A DNA stretch of 64,000 bases from NCBI RefSeq assembly GCF_050624435.1, contig NC_134539.1:123921525-123985524 (forward strand). The letters run 5' to 3'. This DNA comes from Tenrec ecaudatus. Lineage: Eukaryota > Chordata > Mammalia > Afrosoricida > Tenrecidae. Position numbers and translations under genes: made by a program. Positions 12,148-24,619 of the stretch are shown here, piece after piece; the first letter of the stretch is position 1, and every line of letters begins with the position of its first letter. The notes below the pieces were generated by a model, which ran no database searches, was not told where the DNA came from, and saw nothing but the letters and a program-made list of their open reading frames with translations.

Positions 12148-12722
12148 TTTTTTAATCATTTTATTAGGGGCTCATACAACTTTTATCATAATCCACACAT
12201 ACATCAATTGTGTAAACCCCATTTGTACATTCATTGCTCTCATCATCCTCAAAACATTTGCTCTCCAACTAAGCCCCTGGTATCAGGTCCTCACTTTTTC
12301 CCTTCCCTCGCTGCTCCCCCCTCCCTCCTGAACCCTTGGTAGTTTATAAATTATTATTTTGTGATATCTTACACTGTCCGACGTCTCCCTTCACCCACTT
12401 TTCTGTTGTCCATCCCCCAGGGAGGAGGTCACATGTAGATCCTTGTAATCGGTTCCCTCTTTCCAACCCACACTCCCTCTACCCTCCCAGTATCGCCACT
12501 CATACCACTGGTCCTGAAGGGATCATCCACTCTGGATTCCCTGCATTTCCGGTTCCTATCTGCACCAGTGTACATCCTCTGGTCTAGCCAGACTTGCAAG
12601 GTAGAATTGGGATCATGATAGTGGGGCGGGGGCGGGGGGAGCATTTAGGAACTAGAGGAGAATTGTATTTTTAATTGTTGCTTTATCGCACCCTGACTGG
12701 TTCGCCTCCTCCCCGAGACCCA
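12148..12722 (-). mobile_element. 5'-truncated copy of the 2.35-kb family
   Basis: Starts at the reversed 3' end (TTTTATTAGGGGCTCATAC) and stops at GAGACCCAG, about a quarter of full length. It lies between the two long inverted copies, downstream of the 98-bp HSF5 exon. Confidence 0.75.
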
Positions 12723-13404
12723 GAATTGTGAAATTGAATAGTGGTCCCCATCAACCTTAATCCTCACGTTATAAACATTAGTCTTAAAATCCCCTGTTAT
12801 TATTTATTAGTAAATGCTTTGATTTAAAAATTTTATACTGCTATTTCTAGGATAAGGTTAAATTCCATGCTATTTTTCATGTTATAATTCCTTGGAGATT
12901 AAAATTACCCTTTTTGTATATCATCTAGCTGGGATAGCTTCAGTTCTTAAGGGAATTATTTATTTGTGACCTTAGAGTTCTCAAAAGAATATTCCTTTGT
13001 TGGGAGAAAATCTATATTGGAAGTTGTTTTCATTTTGGGTTTCTAACGGAGCAAAACCGATGAAGAATTGATGAAAGTGTATAAGTGATCCCTGACTTAG
13101 GACATGTTGCAGTTGGGATGAACTGTTGGGACTGTGGGTTAAGTGTTGGACCATTCACTGCAAAGATACTGATAACAAAAGGCTACTACAATACGGGGCA
13201 AATGAGCTTTCTGACGTACATCAGAGCCGACCGTGGTTGTGACGGAGACAGGCCACAACCCCCAGGGAGGAAACTTCCATGTTACTTGATTGTTTGTGCA
13301 CATCAGGTCACAATGGAAAGTCCTTATGGCCAAGCGGGCACATTAACCACCCAGAGAAGAGACGCGCGCAGGCTCAGACATTTTTAACATCAGGTTATCC
13401 TGAA

Positions 13405-13585
13405 GCAGAGTGACTCAAACTCTTCCACTGAGTCCATTTCAACTCACAGTGAGCTTGCAGGACAGGTTGTGAAGGCTGTGAGTATTCTTTCTCCCATGGA
13501 GTGTCTGTCTGGTGGGCTCAAAGGACTGACCTCACAGTTAGCGTCCCAACCTGTAGTCCACTGTGCCCCCAGGGCTCTGAATGCG
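13405..13585 (-). repeat. AfroSINE, degenerate
   Basis: Reversed SINE: AACTCACAGTGAGCTTGCAGG at the tail side and CCACTGTGCCCCCAGGGCTC at the head. Confidence 0.65.
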
Positions 13586-13751
13586 GAACCCAAGATCTGC
13601 TTTGTGAGTGTCACCCGATTCACAAAAGCGCACCACGAGGGGTGCACTAACTCAGGAGTTGCTGGATGCTTGCTTAGCAGGGAAAATGCACACTATGAAA
13701 TGTCTGCCCTCCTAAGCACAATTTGGGGTTGGTGTTTTTTTTTTTTTTAAT

Positions 13752-13868
13752 TAATTTATTTATTTATTTTAACAATTTATTGGGGCTGATACAATTCTTT
13801 TCACAGTTCATACATATACATACATCAATTGTATAAAGCACATCTGTACAGTCTTTGCCCTAATCATT
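13752..13868 (-). mobile_element. Short 3'-end fragment of the same element family
   Basis: A tract of TTTATTGGGG followed by CTGATACAATTC and a run ending near TCTTTGCCCTAATC matches the reversed 3' end of the 2.35-kb family. It directly abuts the larger inverted copy, so the larger copy probably inserted into or next to it. Confidence 0.65.
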
Positions 13869-16199
13869 TTTTTCTCTTTTCTTCTTTTACATTTTATTAG
13901 GGACTCATACAACTCTTATCACCATCCATACATATACATACATCAATTGTATAAAGCACATCCATACATTCCCTGCCCCAATCATTCTCAAGGCATTTGC
14001 TCTCCACTTAAGCCCCTTGCATCAGGTCCTCTTTTTTTTCCCCCCTCCCTCCCCTTTCCCCCCTCCCTCATGTGCCCTTGGTAATTTATACATCGTTATT
14101 TTGTCATATCTTGCCCTATCCGGAGTCTCCCTTCCGCCCTTCTCTGCTGTCCCTCTCCCAGGGAAGAGGTCACATGTGGATCCTTGTAATCAGTTCCCCC
14201 TTTCCAACCCACTCACCCTCCACTCTCCCAGCATCGTCCCTCACACCCTTGGTCCTGAAGGTATCATCCACCCTGGATTCCCTGTACTTCCAGCCCTCAT
14301 ATGTACCAGTGTACAGCCTCTGTCCTATCCAGCCCTGCAAGGTAGAATTCGGATCATGGTAGTTGGGGGGAGGAAGCATCCAGGATCTGGGGGAAAGCTG
14401 TGTTCTTCATCGGTACTACCTCGCACCCTAATTAACCCATCTCCTCTCCTAAACGCCTCTATGAGGGGATCTCCATTGGCCGACACTTGGGCCTTGGGTC
14501 TCCACTCTGCACTTCCCCCTTCATTTAATATGATATATATATATATATATACATACACACATATATACACATACATACACACACTTATATCGTTGTTGTT
14601 TTTTTTGCATGATGCCTTATACCTGGTCCCTTGGCACCTCGTGATCGCACTGGCCGGTGTGCTTCTTCCATGTGGGCTTATTTGCTTCTGAGCTAGATGG
14701 CCGCTGTTCACCCTCAAGCCTTTAAGACCCCAGACACTATCTCTTTTGATAGCCGGGCACCATCAGCTTTCTTCACCACATTTGCTTATGCACCCATTTG
14801 TCTTCAGCGATCCTATCATGGAGGTGTGCAGTCAATGATATGATTTTTTGTTCTTTGAAGCCTGGTAACTGATCCCTTTGGGACCACTCGATCACACAGG
14901 CTGGTGTGTTCTTCCATGTGGACTTTGTTGCTTCTGAGCTAGATGGCCGCTTGTTTATCTTCAAGCCTTTAAGACCCCAGTCACTATCTCTTTTGATAGC
15001 CGGGCACCATCAGCTTTCTTCACCACATTTACTTGTTCACCCACTTTGGCTCCAGCCGTTGTGTCGGGAGAGTGAGCATCATAGAGTTCCAATTTAATAA
15101 AAAAAGGTATTCATGCATTGAGGGAGTGTTTGAGTAGAGGCCCAAGGTCCTTCCGCCACCTTAATACTTGACCTATAAATATAGACACATAGATGTATTT
15201 CCCCATCCTCCTATATATATTTGCTTGCACATGTCTTTGTCTAGACCTCCATGAATGCCCTTTGACTCCTAGCTCTTTCCTCCATCTCCCTTGACCTTCC
15301 TCCTGCCCTACTACCATGCTTCATCGCCACCTGGGCTAGAGTATACCTCTTCTCTAAGCAACCTTACCCTTGATCATTTCCCACCAGGCCTGCCACTCCC
15401 CCTTCTCTACCATTTGGGGTCCCATGTTTTTCCCTTGTCCCTGGGTTTGTTAACACCACTTCCTTACCCCCCCCTACCCCCCCACCCCAAGTCCCCCCGG
15501 AACTGTCGGTCCCGTTGTTTTTCCTCCAGATAGTTCATCCAGCCTGTCCTATTCAGACAGACCTGTGGAGACACTAACATGCACGAAAACAAGACAGAGG
15601 AAAACAAAGCAACAGTATACAACCAGACAACAAAACAACAAAAACAAACCACTGACAAAGAACAGAACAAAACAGTTCACAAGAGAAAAGCTTGTAGTTA
15701 GTTCAGGGATCGTCTGCTGGCCCTTAGGAGCGTTTTCCAGTCCAGTCTGTTGGGGCACCACGCCCTGGCCCCAAAGTCCACTTTCAGCATTCCCTGGGGA
15801 CCTTGCCACTCCATTCCCTTGCTGTTCCGCTGCACTCCCCCAGTGATTTGCCTCGGTGTGGTGGGATCAGGTCAGGTGCAATTCCCACACTGTGTCTCCG
15901 GTGCTGTCCCCTGTATCGCCCTTAGTCACTGAGGGGCATCATGTCTCATAGTAGGTCCAGCCATGTTGTTCTCTCTGTGGACTGGCTGCTCTACTCAGGA
16001 ACATCATCATCACGGCCTGGTGGGCCAGGCTGTGCTCCACTCTCTCCTCCTGCCCCTTCATCTGCTCCCGTGTGCTCTGATCAAATATGTCCATCTCCCG
16101 GAGCTGCAGAGTCAATGTCGTCCTTTGGAACAAATTCTTTTCGGGGGAGGGGCAGGAATTCACTTAATTTATGGTGCTGGGGCCAGCCTCCCAGACCTG
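13869..16199 (-). mobile_element. Near full-length copy of the 2.35-kb element, inverted
   Basis: This is almost the same sequence as 8516-10862 on the opposite strand, including the internal 244-bp duplication and the TA/CA simple stretch (14532-14583). The T-rich left end is the reverse of the poly(A) tail. It lacks roughly the first 35 bases of the other copy, ending at CCAGACCTGG. No convincing target duplication was seen because both flanks are T-rich. High similarity to the other copy implies recent activity of the family. Confidence 0.85.
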
Positions 16200-16319
16200 G
16201 TTTGTTTTGTTTTTTTTGGTACCTCATTGTAAAGTACTAAGATGGGTGACGGATACTTGAGGTGCCATTCTGGAAATCAGTGCAGTGAGCGTGGTTGGAC
16301 TGTGAGTGAATAGGTGAAT

Positions 16320-16470
16320 GGCTAGGCTAGTGTGACGGCAAAGAGCCGTCTGGCAACTTAGATTTGAAACCTGACTCTGCCGGTTGCTTCGTGTCACTGT
16401 GGGTAACTTGAAAAGCGTCTCTGAAAGTCAGTTTCATGATGTGGAAATGGAGAGCATCGCATCCCACTGG
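16320..16470 (+). repeat. MIR SINE remnant
   Basis: GACTCTGCCGGTTGCTTCGTG and CAGTTTCATGATGTGGAAATGG follow the MIR order in sense. Confidence 0.5.
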
Positions 16471-17144
16471 GCTCTATTGAGAGTTCAGTCATCGCATTCC
16501 ACAGGTCCTTGACTTGACACCCACTGAAATGAAAGCTCAGTGAAGTGTCAAGGCTGGGTTCCTCGGTGCCGGCACCAGTTGAGGCTGCCTTGTCCCGCCT
16601 CTGGATGTCTTCGGCACATCTTTGCAGTCCATTTGGCAACCCCGAGAGGTTTTTCTTCCATCATAACTTTTCTGTGCTTGTCTGTGTGTAACCTGGGATG
16701 ATAAAAACCTATTGAGTGGCCTATTCTGTGCAAAGCTCTGCATTTGGCACCCAAAACTAATTACATGTTTTATTTCATCATGATTCCTCTGTGTCATATG
16801 TTCACAGATCACTCATCAATAAACATTTATTGAATGCCCACTGTGCAAAACATTATGCATAGAGACTATAACTCACGTGGGTATAAATCTACAAATGAAG
16901 GCCGTTTTTAATCTATCCTCTTATTATTAAAAATACTCAATTGCAGGAAACACGGGACATTTCGATAGTCCATCCATTTTTTCCAGATCATTTGGAACTC
17001 AAGATCAAAGCCTCCCCCTGAATCTGTGGAAGCATTGGCAGACTTGTGAGCATCCTGTATTTGAAATTTTCTGACTAATGCTTACATACCCAAAACAATA
17101 TATGACATCTACAAGTCATGGTTTTTATCTATTAACCTTTATTA

Positions 17145-17690
17145 TTTTTAAAAAGGTTTTAATGTGATTTTGGTGAGAGTTTATATATCAGGTCATCATT
17201 TTTGGATTCTACAACTTTATTGATTTATCAATGCTCCCATTAGCTTGCCCTGCACCTGCTTTTTTCTCCCTCCCCCTTTTGTCGGGTGCTGTCTAACCTG
17301 TCTACCCTCTGCCCTGTGACTTCACATCCTCTCCTTTTCCCTCCCATCCCTGGCAACCATGTAAGTCTTTCTTCTGGTATGATAACCTTTAACTTGATTT
17401 TTAAAATATAGCAGGGGTCTCATATAATATTTGTCCTTTTGTGATTGACAAACTTCACTCAATACAATGACCTCCAAATCCATCCGTATCGTGAGGTGTC
17501 TCACAATTTCATCACTATTCTTTAGTGGTGCATAGTGTTCCATGGTGCAGATGTATTAATGTTTATTTATCCTTTTTTCACTGGTGGGCATTTTGAGTGT
17601 TTTCATCTTCTTGCTACTGGCATATAAACGTTCTTATCAGCAAATAGATATTTGAGTACCACAGCTTTGTGGTTTTGTGTACTTTAATTC
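17145..17690 (-). mobile_element. L1 LINE 3' end, old
   Basis: CCTTTTGTGATTGACAAACTTC, CATAGTGTTCCATGGTGC and CACTGGTGGGCATTTTG are reversed L1 3' blocks. It ends about 230 bp before the large HSF5 exon. Confidence 0.7.
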
Positions 17691-17921
17691 CAAGAATTAT
17701 TGGTCCATTCCAGTATTAAACTTAGCATAGTGGTTGGCATGTCATAGATGCTAAGTAGATGTTAATAAAAAAATAGATTGGCACTCAGGTGGTTGTTTTT
17801 TAAGTGGGCTTTAAGTTTAATCTACTTAAGTTTAGAATTCTTCAACCTAAATGTTGTTCCTTTCTGCTTTAATCTCATATTTGATTTTCTATCCAAACAG
17901 TCCTATTTTCTCTTTTCCCAG

Positions 17922-18443
17922 AATCCTCCAATGCAATCCTCCTATCCAGTTGAATTTCTGCCTTCTAACTGGTCTTGCAGTGCTACCGAGGAAAATAAAA
18001 AGACAGAAGTGAACCTAGAGGCTGTCTTTCAGATAGTAGATGAGTTGCACTCCTCCCCTAAGCTGGAGATGGTGAAGGTGGAGCCTGTGGAGAGCCAGTG
18101 TCCAACATCGCAGTCTAACAGAGGCCAGCACGTGCTGGCTAATTCAAACAGCAGTAATCCGTCTTCTGCAAGTCAGGCGAGCCAGCTCGAGCCACTTACT
18201 CCCGTAGGCTCAGATATTACGTCTTTTGTGGTAGGAACAGAACAAGCCATCACCTGCTCTCTGCCACAGCCGCCTGAGTATATCTATACCATCCACACAG
18301 CGCAGCCTGTCGAAAACGCCACAGTGCAGGAGCCCGCAACCATCCAGCAGGCCCATGTCAAACTGAAAGATCAACTCAGTCATAGCCCCTCTCCGTCTTC
18401 AGTAGTATTTGTGCAAGAAGGTCTGCCATTCAGCACACACCAG
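17922..18443 (+). CDS. HSF5: HSF5 large internal exon, 522 bp
   Basis: This 174-codon exon has phase 0 at both ends: acceptor TTTTCCCAG ends at 17921 and donor CAG|GTAAGG starts at 18444. The protein starts N-P-P-M-Q-S-S-Y-P and ends P-F-S-T-H-Q. It is a low-complexity Ser/Pro/Gln-rich segment typical of an HSF activation or regulatory region. A more conserved-looking acidic/hydrophobic patch (E-V-N-L-E-A-V-F-Q-I-V-D-E-L) is followed by V-K-V-E, which fits the SUMO acceptor consensus psi-K-x-E; SUMO control is known for other HSFs but is only inferred here. The open frame runs upstream to 17778 and downstream to 18527, but those parts are intron. Recognition is by recall of human HSF5; the heat-shock-factor winged helix itself is not in this window. 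Confidence 0.95.
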
Positions 18444-20122
18444 GTAAGGGGGCAAAGAAACAATTTTAATGAGGCTGAAAGTCGTTCATCCTTCTTGCTA
18501 AAGACTTTGAGCAACCAGCTCATCTAGATTTTGTCGGTGTTTCATACCAGCTCACTGTGCTTTCCAGAAGAATCATATCTTAGTGGTGATGCACAAAAGA
18601 CAGAGAAAGACTGTTCCCTTAGTCCCCAGGCATCCGCTCTCTGGGTTAGGTCTCTAAGTGTGGGTGGGTTTAAGTAAGCCTGACTGATGGTCTACTCTCC
18701 AGAAGCGGGGAGAGGTACCATCTGTGACCTGAAAGCAAGGAGAAGGCTTTTCGTATCTTTTTTAACGTATCAATGCGCTCTAATATAATTTGTGAGCATG
18801 CTGTGGAATTTTCTTACCAATAGCAAATCCCTGAAACAGAGCTCTGACTGTAGTTTGAGGAGAAAGTAGAAGCGAATTCCTTCATTACTGCTGCACTCTG
18901 ACCAGAAAATGAATCCATTTTTATTAAAAACATTTAGTAAAAGCGATTCATCAGAAAGTACATCCAAATTAAAAACAAATTTTTTTGTGAATTCGGCTAC
19001 TAAGTGATTTTTTCCCCTACCTTTTTTTCTTGCTTTTAGGCTCCTCCTGCCCTCTTGTTCAATTTGGATTGGGGTTTTTTGGGGTGTTTTTTTTTTTGCT
19101 AACAGGACTGAAAATTTATTCCACCTTTGAGATTTCCAATGTAGGTTTTGGCAGGCATTTTTCGGTCTAATTTTAGATTAAAATGTTTCAAGGTTTCCCA
19201 CTGTTTTTTGAGGTCTAGCATTAAGACCCAGTATATGATGTGTTAAGATATGGTGCAATGACAGTCAGTAGACCAAAGATAAGCTCATTACCTTGAAGAT
19301 ATGCTGTGGAAAGAACCCCTGATTTGTCTACTCATTTACAGTTCTGCCCAAGGATTAGATTTCATGCTTTAAAAGTACACTACTTCTACATGTTTTTATT
19401 TCTTTTAATAAATTTATATTTTTGATGCTACAATTCTTGAAAGCTGTTTTTAGGTTCATTTCATTATATAGGGTTTTATTTTTGCAATTACATTCTTAAA
19501 TACACAATATCCTATAATAAAGGTTTGTCACCTTGACCACTGACTAGGGATTTGTCATTTCAAAGAAAACTAACCTGAAAACTTCAAGAAAGAAACTCAT
19601 GTATCCCAAGAAGAGTAGATCCAGTTTAAAAGGGCCAAAAAATTTATAATTTGGAGGCCCTCTTTAAGACCCAGAGTATGAAATTAGGAGAACAAAGTGC
19701 CTCTCCCCCATTGACACTGACCAAAGGGTCTTTTGTCTAGCTCTTCATTCTCACTGACAAGAGGGAGAGTGAAGGAAAGGACGGCAGGGTGGAGAGTGAT
19801 AACTAGTTATAAGCAAAACACTGGTGAACTTGACCAGAAAAATGAGCAATGAAAAGAACACCTCCCTAGCTTCATGGAAAATCTCTGCTGATAAGAAAAT
19901 GTTTGAGACCCATCTACGTTTCCATGGTTCGTGTACAGGGAAATGTACATCTACAATCAAATACGCAGGTAACGCAATAGAATCAAAGGTAGTATCCTTC
20001 CTAAGGGTGGCAAGCCATACAAGCACGTGTGCTGAGCGTCTGTGTAGAAACTCTCTGGTGAGGTATCTTTTGGAAGGTGATTTTGGCAAAGTCTGAGAAT
20101 AATGAATGGTTTAATGTTTTAG
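18444..20122 (+). other. HSF5: HSF5 intron, apparently repeat-poor
   Basis: A 1679-bp intron between phase-0 exons. I recognised no repeat, RNA or ORF worth calling; T-rich tracts occur near 19060-19100. Confidence 0.85.
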
Positions 20123-20300
20123 GTGGATGCCAGTATAAAATGCCAGACCAGCCCCTCAGAAAATGTCTTGCCTTCAGAACAGATGGGATTCCTTATATCA
20201 GATATGGGGTCTGCTAGCAAGCCTAGTAAAGACGCAAGTTTATCCACTCCTGCCAGATACAGAGAGCGACGAAGCCACTCGCAGCAAGGAAAGTCCCCTG
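20123..20300 (+). CDS. HSF5: HSF5 internal exon, 178 bp
   Basis: Exon with acceptor TTTTAG ending at 20122 and donor CCTG|GTAAGG at 20301. It encodes 59 codons from V-D-A-S-I-K-C-Q to Q-Q-G-K-S-P plus the first base of a split codon. That G joins AT of the last exon to give Asp. The content is polar and Ser-rich with a basic run (Y-R-E-R-R-S-H-S) near the end. It continues directly from the Gln ending the previous exon, and the order fits human HSF5 as I recall it. No known domain is visible. The intron before it is 1679 bp and the one after 26658 bp. Confidence 0.94.
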
Positions 20301-20562
20301 GTAAGGATTGTTGTGCTGTAGACTGCTGCCTGGAACCCAGGCGGAGATGTGATGTCGCAACGAGAGCTTATCTGTGCCTTCGTTCATCATTCCCAGCTGG
20401 CTGACACCTGTCTCATGGCTGCTTACTCAACTATACTTTCAACTGTTTTTCTCCCTCATCCTTTTACAGTGGGCTGTGGTTGCATATATGAGAATTTGAA
20501 CCTTAGAAAGGTAGTTCAGACTAAGAAAAGGCAAAGGAATTGGGGTTATTTTAAGTTGGAGA

Positions 20563-20750
20563 AGGGAGTCCTAGTGGCATAGTGGTTACACATTGGATTA
20601 CTATGCAAGGTTGGCAGTTCAAAACCACCAGCCACTCCAAGGCAGAAAGACCAGGCTTTGTACTCCCACAAAGAGTTCCCGTCTCAGAACCTATAGGGGC
20701 AGCTCTGCCCTGTGGACTGGGTGGCAGTGAGTGCGTTGGAGAGGGAACAA
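20563..20750 (+). repeat. AfroSINE
   Basis: Sense SINE: GGGAGTCCTAGTGGCATAGTGG head, AGGTTGGCAGTTCAAAACCACC B-box region, and tail with CTATAGGGGCAGCTCTGCCC. Just downstream of the HSF5 exon ending 20300. Confidence 0.85.
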
Positions 20751-21199
20751 TGAAGGGCGATTTAATAACTGTCTTCAGATGCCAAAGACGTTGTAATTAT
20801 AGATATCCTTGTTCTTTTACCAACGTACCTCAGGACGAGAGGGGGTGAGCTTAAGTTCTGGCAAGGGAAAATTGGAAAGACATTAAGGACATTATCCTGA
20901 ATACATTATGAAGATGTTGTAAAGTCTGACTCTATCAGTGGAGTTGTTTTCTTGTGGTTTGTGGGAGCCAGTGGCATGGAAAAAGGTGCTTCTTTTAGGC
21001 ACATACTGATGTGGTTCCACTCTCTGGAAATTGGACAAAATTGTGTTGTTTGCTTTTGTTTTGTGCTTTAAAGAAAATAGTACAATAAAAGAAAGCTTTT
21101 TTTGAAATGATCCAAATCAACAAAATCTTCAGTGGACAACATTAATGTCCTCAAGCTGCATGCATGTATCGGATAGATACAAGGCAGGCAGAATTACTC

Positions 21200-22015
21200 A
21201 GGCCAACCATTTTTTGTAGTAAAATTGCGTTGTGTTTTTGGTGAAAGTGTACATAGCCCATTGGTTTCCCACTGGAGACGTTCCATTTTTCACAGGGTCC
21301 CCATTCTCTCTAGTTGGTTGTTCCATCTTCAGTACTCTGCTTTCCCTGCCCCTTTGCTGTCTTGTCTTTGCTTTCGAATAAAGGCTGACCGTCTGGTCTC
21401 ATACAAACGGTCTTCCTCAAGTACAGCATGTCTCTCACGGGCAGTATCCTTTACTGTGTATGCCACTGTTGTTTCAGTAAAAGAAGAACGCACAGATCGG
21501 GGTCAAGGTTTAGAGCCTCTTGGGCTGATAGTCTCAGGGATTTCCTTTTTCAGTGTGATTAAGAGGGGAGTTTACTGAACAAATTGGTTTTCCATTCCAC
21601 GGTTTGTACACACTTTGTTTCGCGGCTGATTGCAGCCCCACCATCTGGCAGCGCTCCTGGCGTTTCTTCCCTGTGGTTACCATTTCCAGTCACCCTCCCT
21701 CTTTACCCCTCCCGCCTTCAGCAGCCTCCCCCGGGTAAGTACTGCTCGCTTGCATTATTTTAAATTTGGGTGCATATTTTCCCCGCTCTATCCAGGGCAT
21801 CTGTGGTCATCCTTCAGACTGATGGGGAGGAGGGGGGTATTGACATGTACATTTGATTTCTGCCTGTGTTTGTCCCTTTTGGTTTCCTGTCGTCTTGTTA
21901 AGCATTTGATTTTTGGTTCTTTTTCTCCCATTATACATGGATCATCTATTGTGACCCCACATGTAACCATTGTAGCCTATAAAACCTGAAAGCTCTTCAG
22001 ACTGTCTGGGGTTAT
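21200..22015 (-). mobile_element. LINE-like interspersed repeat, family uncertain
   Basis: TTTTTGGTGAAAGTGTACATAGCCC, TTTGCTTTCGAATAAAGGC and CTCCCATTATACATGGATCATC resemble the reversed 3' region of an L1-type repeat I associate with Afrotheria. Not firmly identified. Confidence 0.45.
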
Positions 22016-22734
22016 TTCCCCCCCAAAGGTAAACTCATTGTGATAAGATCAGAATGCTGCTTTGGGCTTCTGGGATTCTGTCTGCCAAATACTTTTTAGG
22101 CTAAAAACTATCTTGATACTAATCTTATTCACTAGGCCTTTACCGTGTCTTTCTGCTGATTGTATATTATCTAAGTCAATAATCAAAGATGAAGATTTCT
22201 CACACGGTTGATGTGTAAAGAAAGCAATAGCATAGTATGAAGACAGTCTCAGATGAGACATAGTAGGAACTGTGTATCCATTTTTATGCCACACAACAAG
22301 CTTTTGTTTAAAGTAATAATATGATCGTTTTAAGATCAGGAAATGAGCTTGGAAAAGATACCTAATAAATTCATGATCACACATGGATGTAGCTAATAAT
22401 CTACTCTGTGTTGCCTGAGCACCTCGTTTTCTTTTAATGTTTCATTTCACAAGTAGATAAATATTCTCCTTGTAATAACAATTAGTTAGGCCAGGATTTC
22501 CCGCGGCCACTACCTCTCTGTACAGCTTTCCTTACCTCCTCCCTAAAGATGGCCCCCTGCTCTCTCTGCATCGTGCTTTTGGCCTTGGCAAGTATTTGGA
22601 ATACATATACAGCTTTTCAAGGGAACTCCTCTGGAGGCCCCGTCTGTGCTATATATGTTTGCCAATATTGTTACGCGAGTTTGTGATTTAATCTGGACGT
22701 GCTAGAAGAAGGAACCAATCCAACAAGAGAAGCT

Positions 22735-23095
22735 ATGGAGAATTCTGCAGGAGACGGGCCTCTGATTATGGCCTACGTAAAGTACATCCAACGGCATCAG
22801 CTGCTTGTAGATGCCTAACTGCCCTGGGGCAACAGAATGAAACACTGCCTGATCCTCTACCATCATTTGTACACGATCCTGTGTTGAAGCCCATTGTTGC
22901 AACCACCGTGTCAATCGGTCTCCTTCACTGTCTTCTTGTTTCTGGCTGACCTTCTGCTTTACCAAGCATGATGCCCTTTGCCAGGGACTGGTCTTCCTGG
23001 TAACATGCCCACAGTATATGAGGTGATGTCTTACCATCCTTGCTTCTATGGAACATTCTAGCTGTCCTTTCTAAGTACATTCAGCTGTACGACAT
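22735..23095 (-). mobile_element. RTE LINE 3' ORF fragment
   Basis: TTTACCAAGCATGATG, CCAGGGACTGGTCTTCCTGGTAAC and CTTGCTTCTATGGAACATTC are the reversed C-terminal RTE ORF blocks (D-Q-S-L-x-K-x-I-M-L-G-K region). Broken by frameshifts. Confidence 0.6.
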
Positions 23096-24619
23096 CAAGG
23101 ATACAGAGACAGACAAAGTTATTTCTTGAGTGTCTGCAAAGGGAAAGCATGCTGGGACTCAAGCTCTTGTTTGGCAGGGTTTGGAAAAGACATAGGCAGT
23201 GGAGTTAACATGCCGCTAAGAATGCTGGAAGGGAGAATTTGGAATTTCTTTTTCTTTTCCCTCTTCAAGATAAATTCAAAAGATTTATTGCATCAAATGC
23301 TACAGAGAAATAGATCAAAATAATACATGAATAACTTTTAAATTTTTCCACAAATTTATAATGGTATCTGTTCAACTGATCTAAGATATAAAGTCTCATC
23401 AATTTATCTTAAGGAACCTTCAATAACAACACATTCCCAGAATAAGAATTTGGAATTAAACGATAACAGTTAAGACTGGCAAACACCTGACTCTGCAGTG
23501 AGCCAGGCGAGACCAGGCACTCCAAGCCAGCCCCTTTCTCCCTCTGCTGTGCAGAGCGCTGGCTGCCAGGGGGCCGCAGAGGAGCAAGGACTTTTCTTGG
23601 GGAAATGGGGAGGTGGCCTCAGAGAAGATGTTCACATGTCATCTTTGGGACTTGTTCAGAGAAAATTGGTGGTGCACAAACATTTGACCAGCATAATGCT
23701 AAACCCAACAGCTGACAAATCTTGTGTATGTTACAGTGTCCAGCAGTTTTGGAAAGTTCCGTCCTTACATTGAGAACTATCGCTGAGGGACCAACAGGAG
23801 GAGGGACCCAGAAGAGCAGAGACTTACTGTGAGAAAGGAAATAACTTCAAAATCAACTCTTCCATTGAGTATGCTCAGCTATGGGAAGACACTGTATCCA
23901 TATAAAGGAACAAGAAGTTTTAAAAAGCAACAGTTATAGACTTACACCCCTTTGATAAAAAAGAAAATGGTGTGAAGGTAAAGTTAAGTAACATCTCAAA
24001 AATACAGAAAAAGACAGCAAAATAAAAAAATAGGAAAGGAAAATGATGGGGAGTTTAGCCCAGCACACCCAGTACCTGGCTGAAGATAAAACAGGGAAAA
24101 TGAAAAGGGAAGTCAGACTTGTTTATAATGAGAAGGAAGCTTGCATCTCTTATCCTGGAAGGCTTGATGCTTGAAACCAATTGTCCCACTGAAAATAACA
24201 GCAAAAAAGGAGAAACGATAAAAATGATGGTCTTCAAAAGCTAATCCGAGTGAAGAATTAGGAGGCCGAGTACCAGGAAGAATGAAGCTATACACGGACA
24301 TTTCTACTCTCGCCTACAGCATCACTGCGAGTCACGGTGAACTCGGCAGCACAGAGTTTTCTGTCTGGGAGCTGAAAGGCTGCAGCCCAGGAGTTAGCAT
24401 CAACTGGGGGAAAAGCAGCCTTTGTACAGACTGCGGCCAGAATTGCCCCAGGCCTGGAACAGGATTAAAGTGATCCCTAATTTTTAGTAGCCCCAGGTAC
24501 TAGATAAACACAATTCCTTGAGGAGTATAATAACATGCTAAGCCTAAAATTATTATTACAAGTAACTTAGCAAGTACCAGGGCTAGCACATCGTCAAACT
24601 AGCCAGTTACACAGGGGAG

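Larger units (their letters stand above)
11247..17921 (+). other. HSF5: HSF5 intron between the 98-bp and 522-bp exons
   Basis: A 6675-bp intron dominated by copies of the 2.35-kb family (12148-12722, 13752-16199) plus L1, SINE and MIR pieces. About 11260-11760, 12725-13400, 16470-17140 and 17690-17921 look unique with nothing recognised. Confidence 0.85.

Noticed and set aside
17778-18527. A 249-codon ORF as an intact gene
   Set aside because: Only 17922-18443 is coding; the ends of the ORF cross a clear splice acceptor and donor, so the ATG at 17778 is in intron.
20563-20750. Possible tRNA gene
   Set aside because: The A- and B-box-like sequences belong to a tRNA-derived SINE with a SINE tail; no intact cloverleaf is expected.
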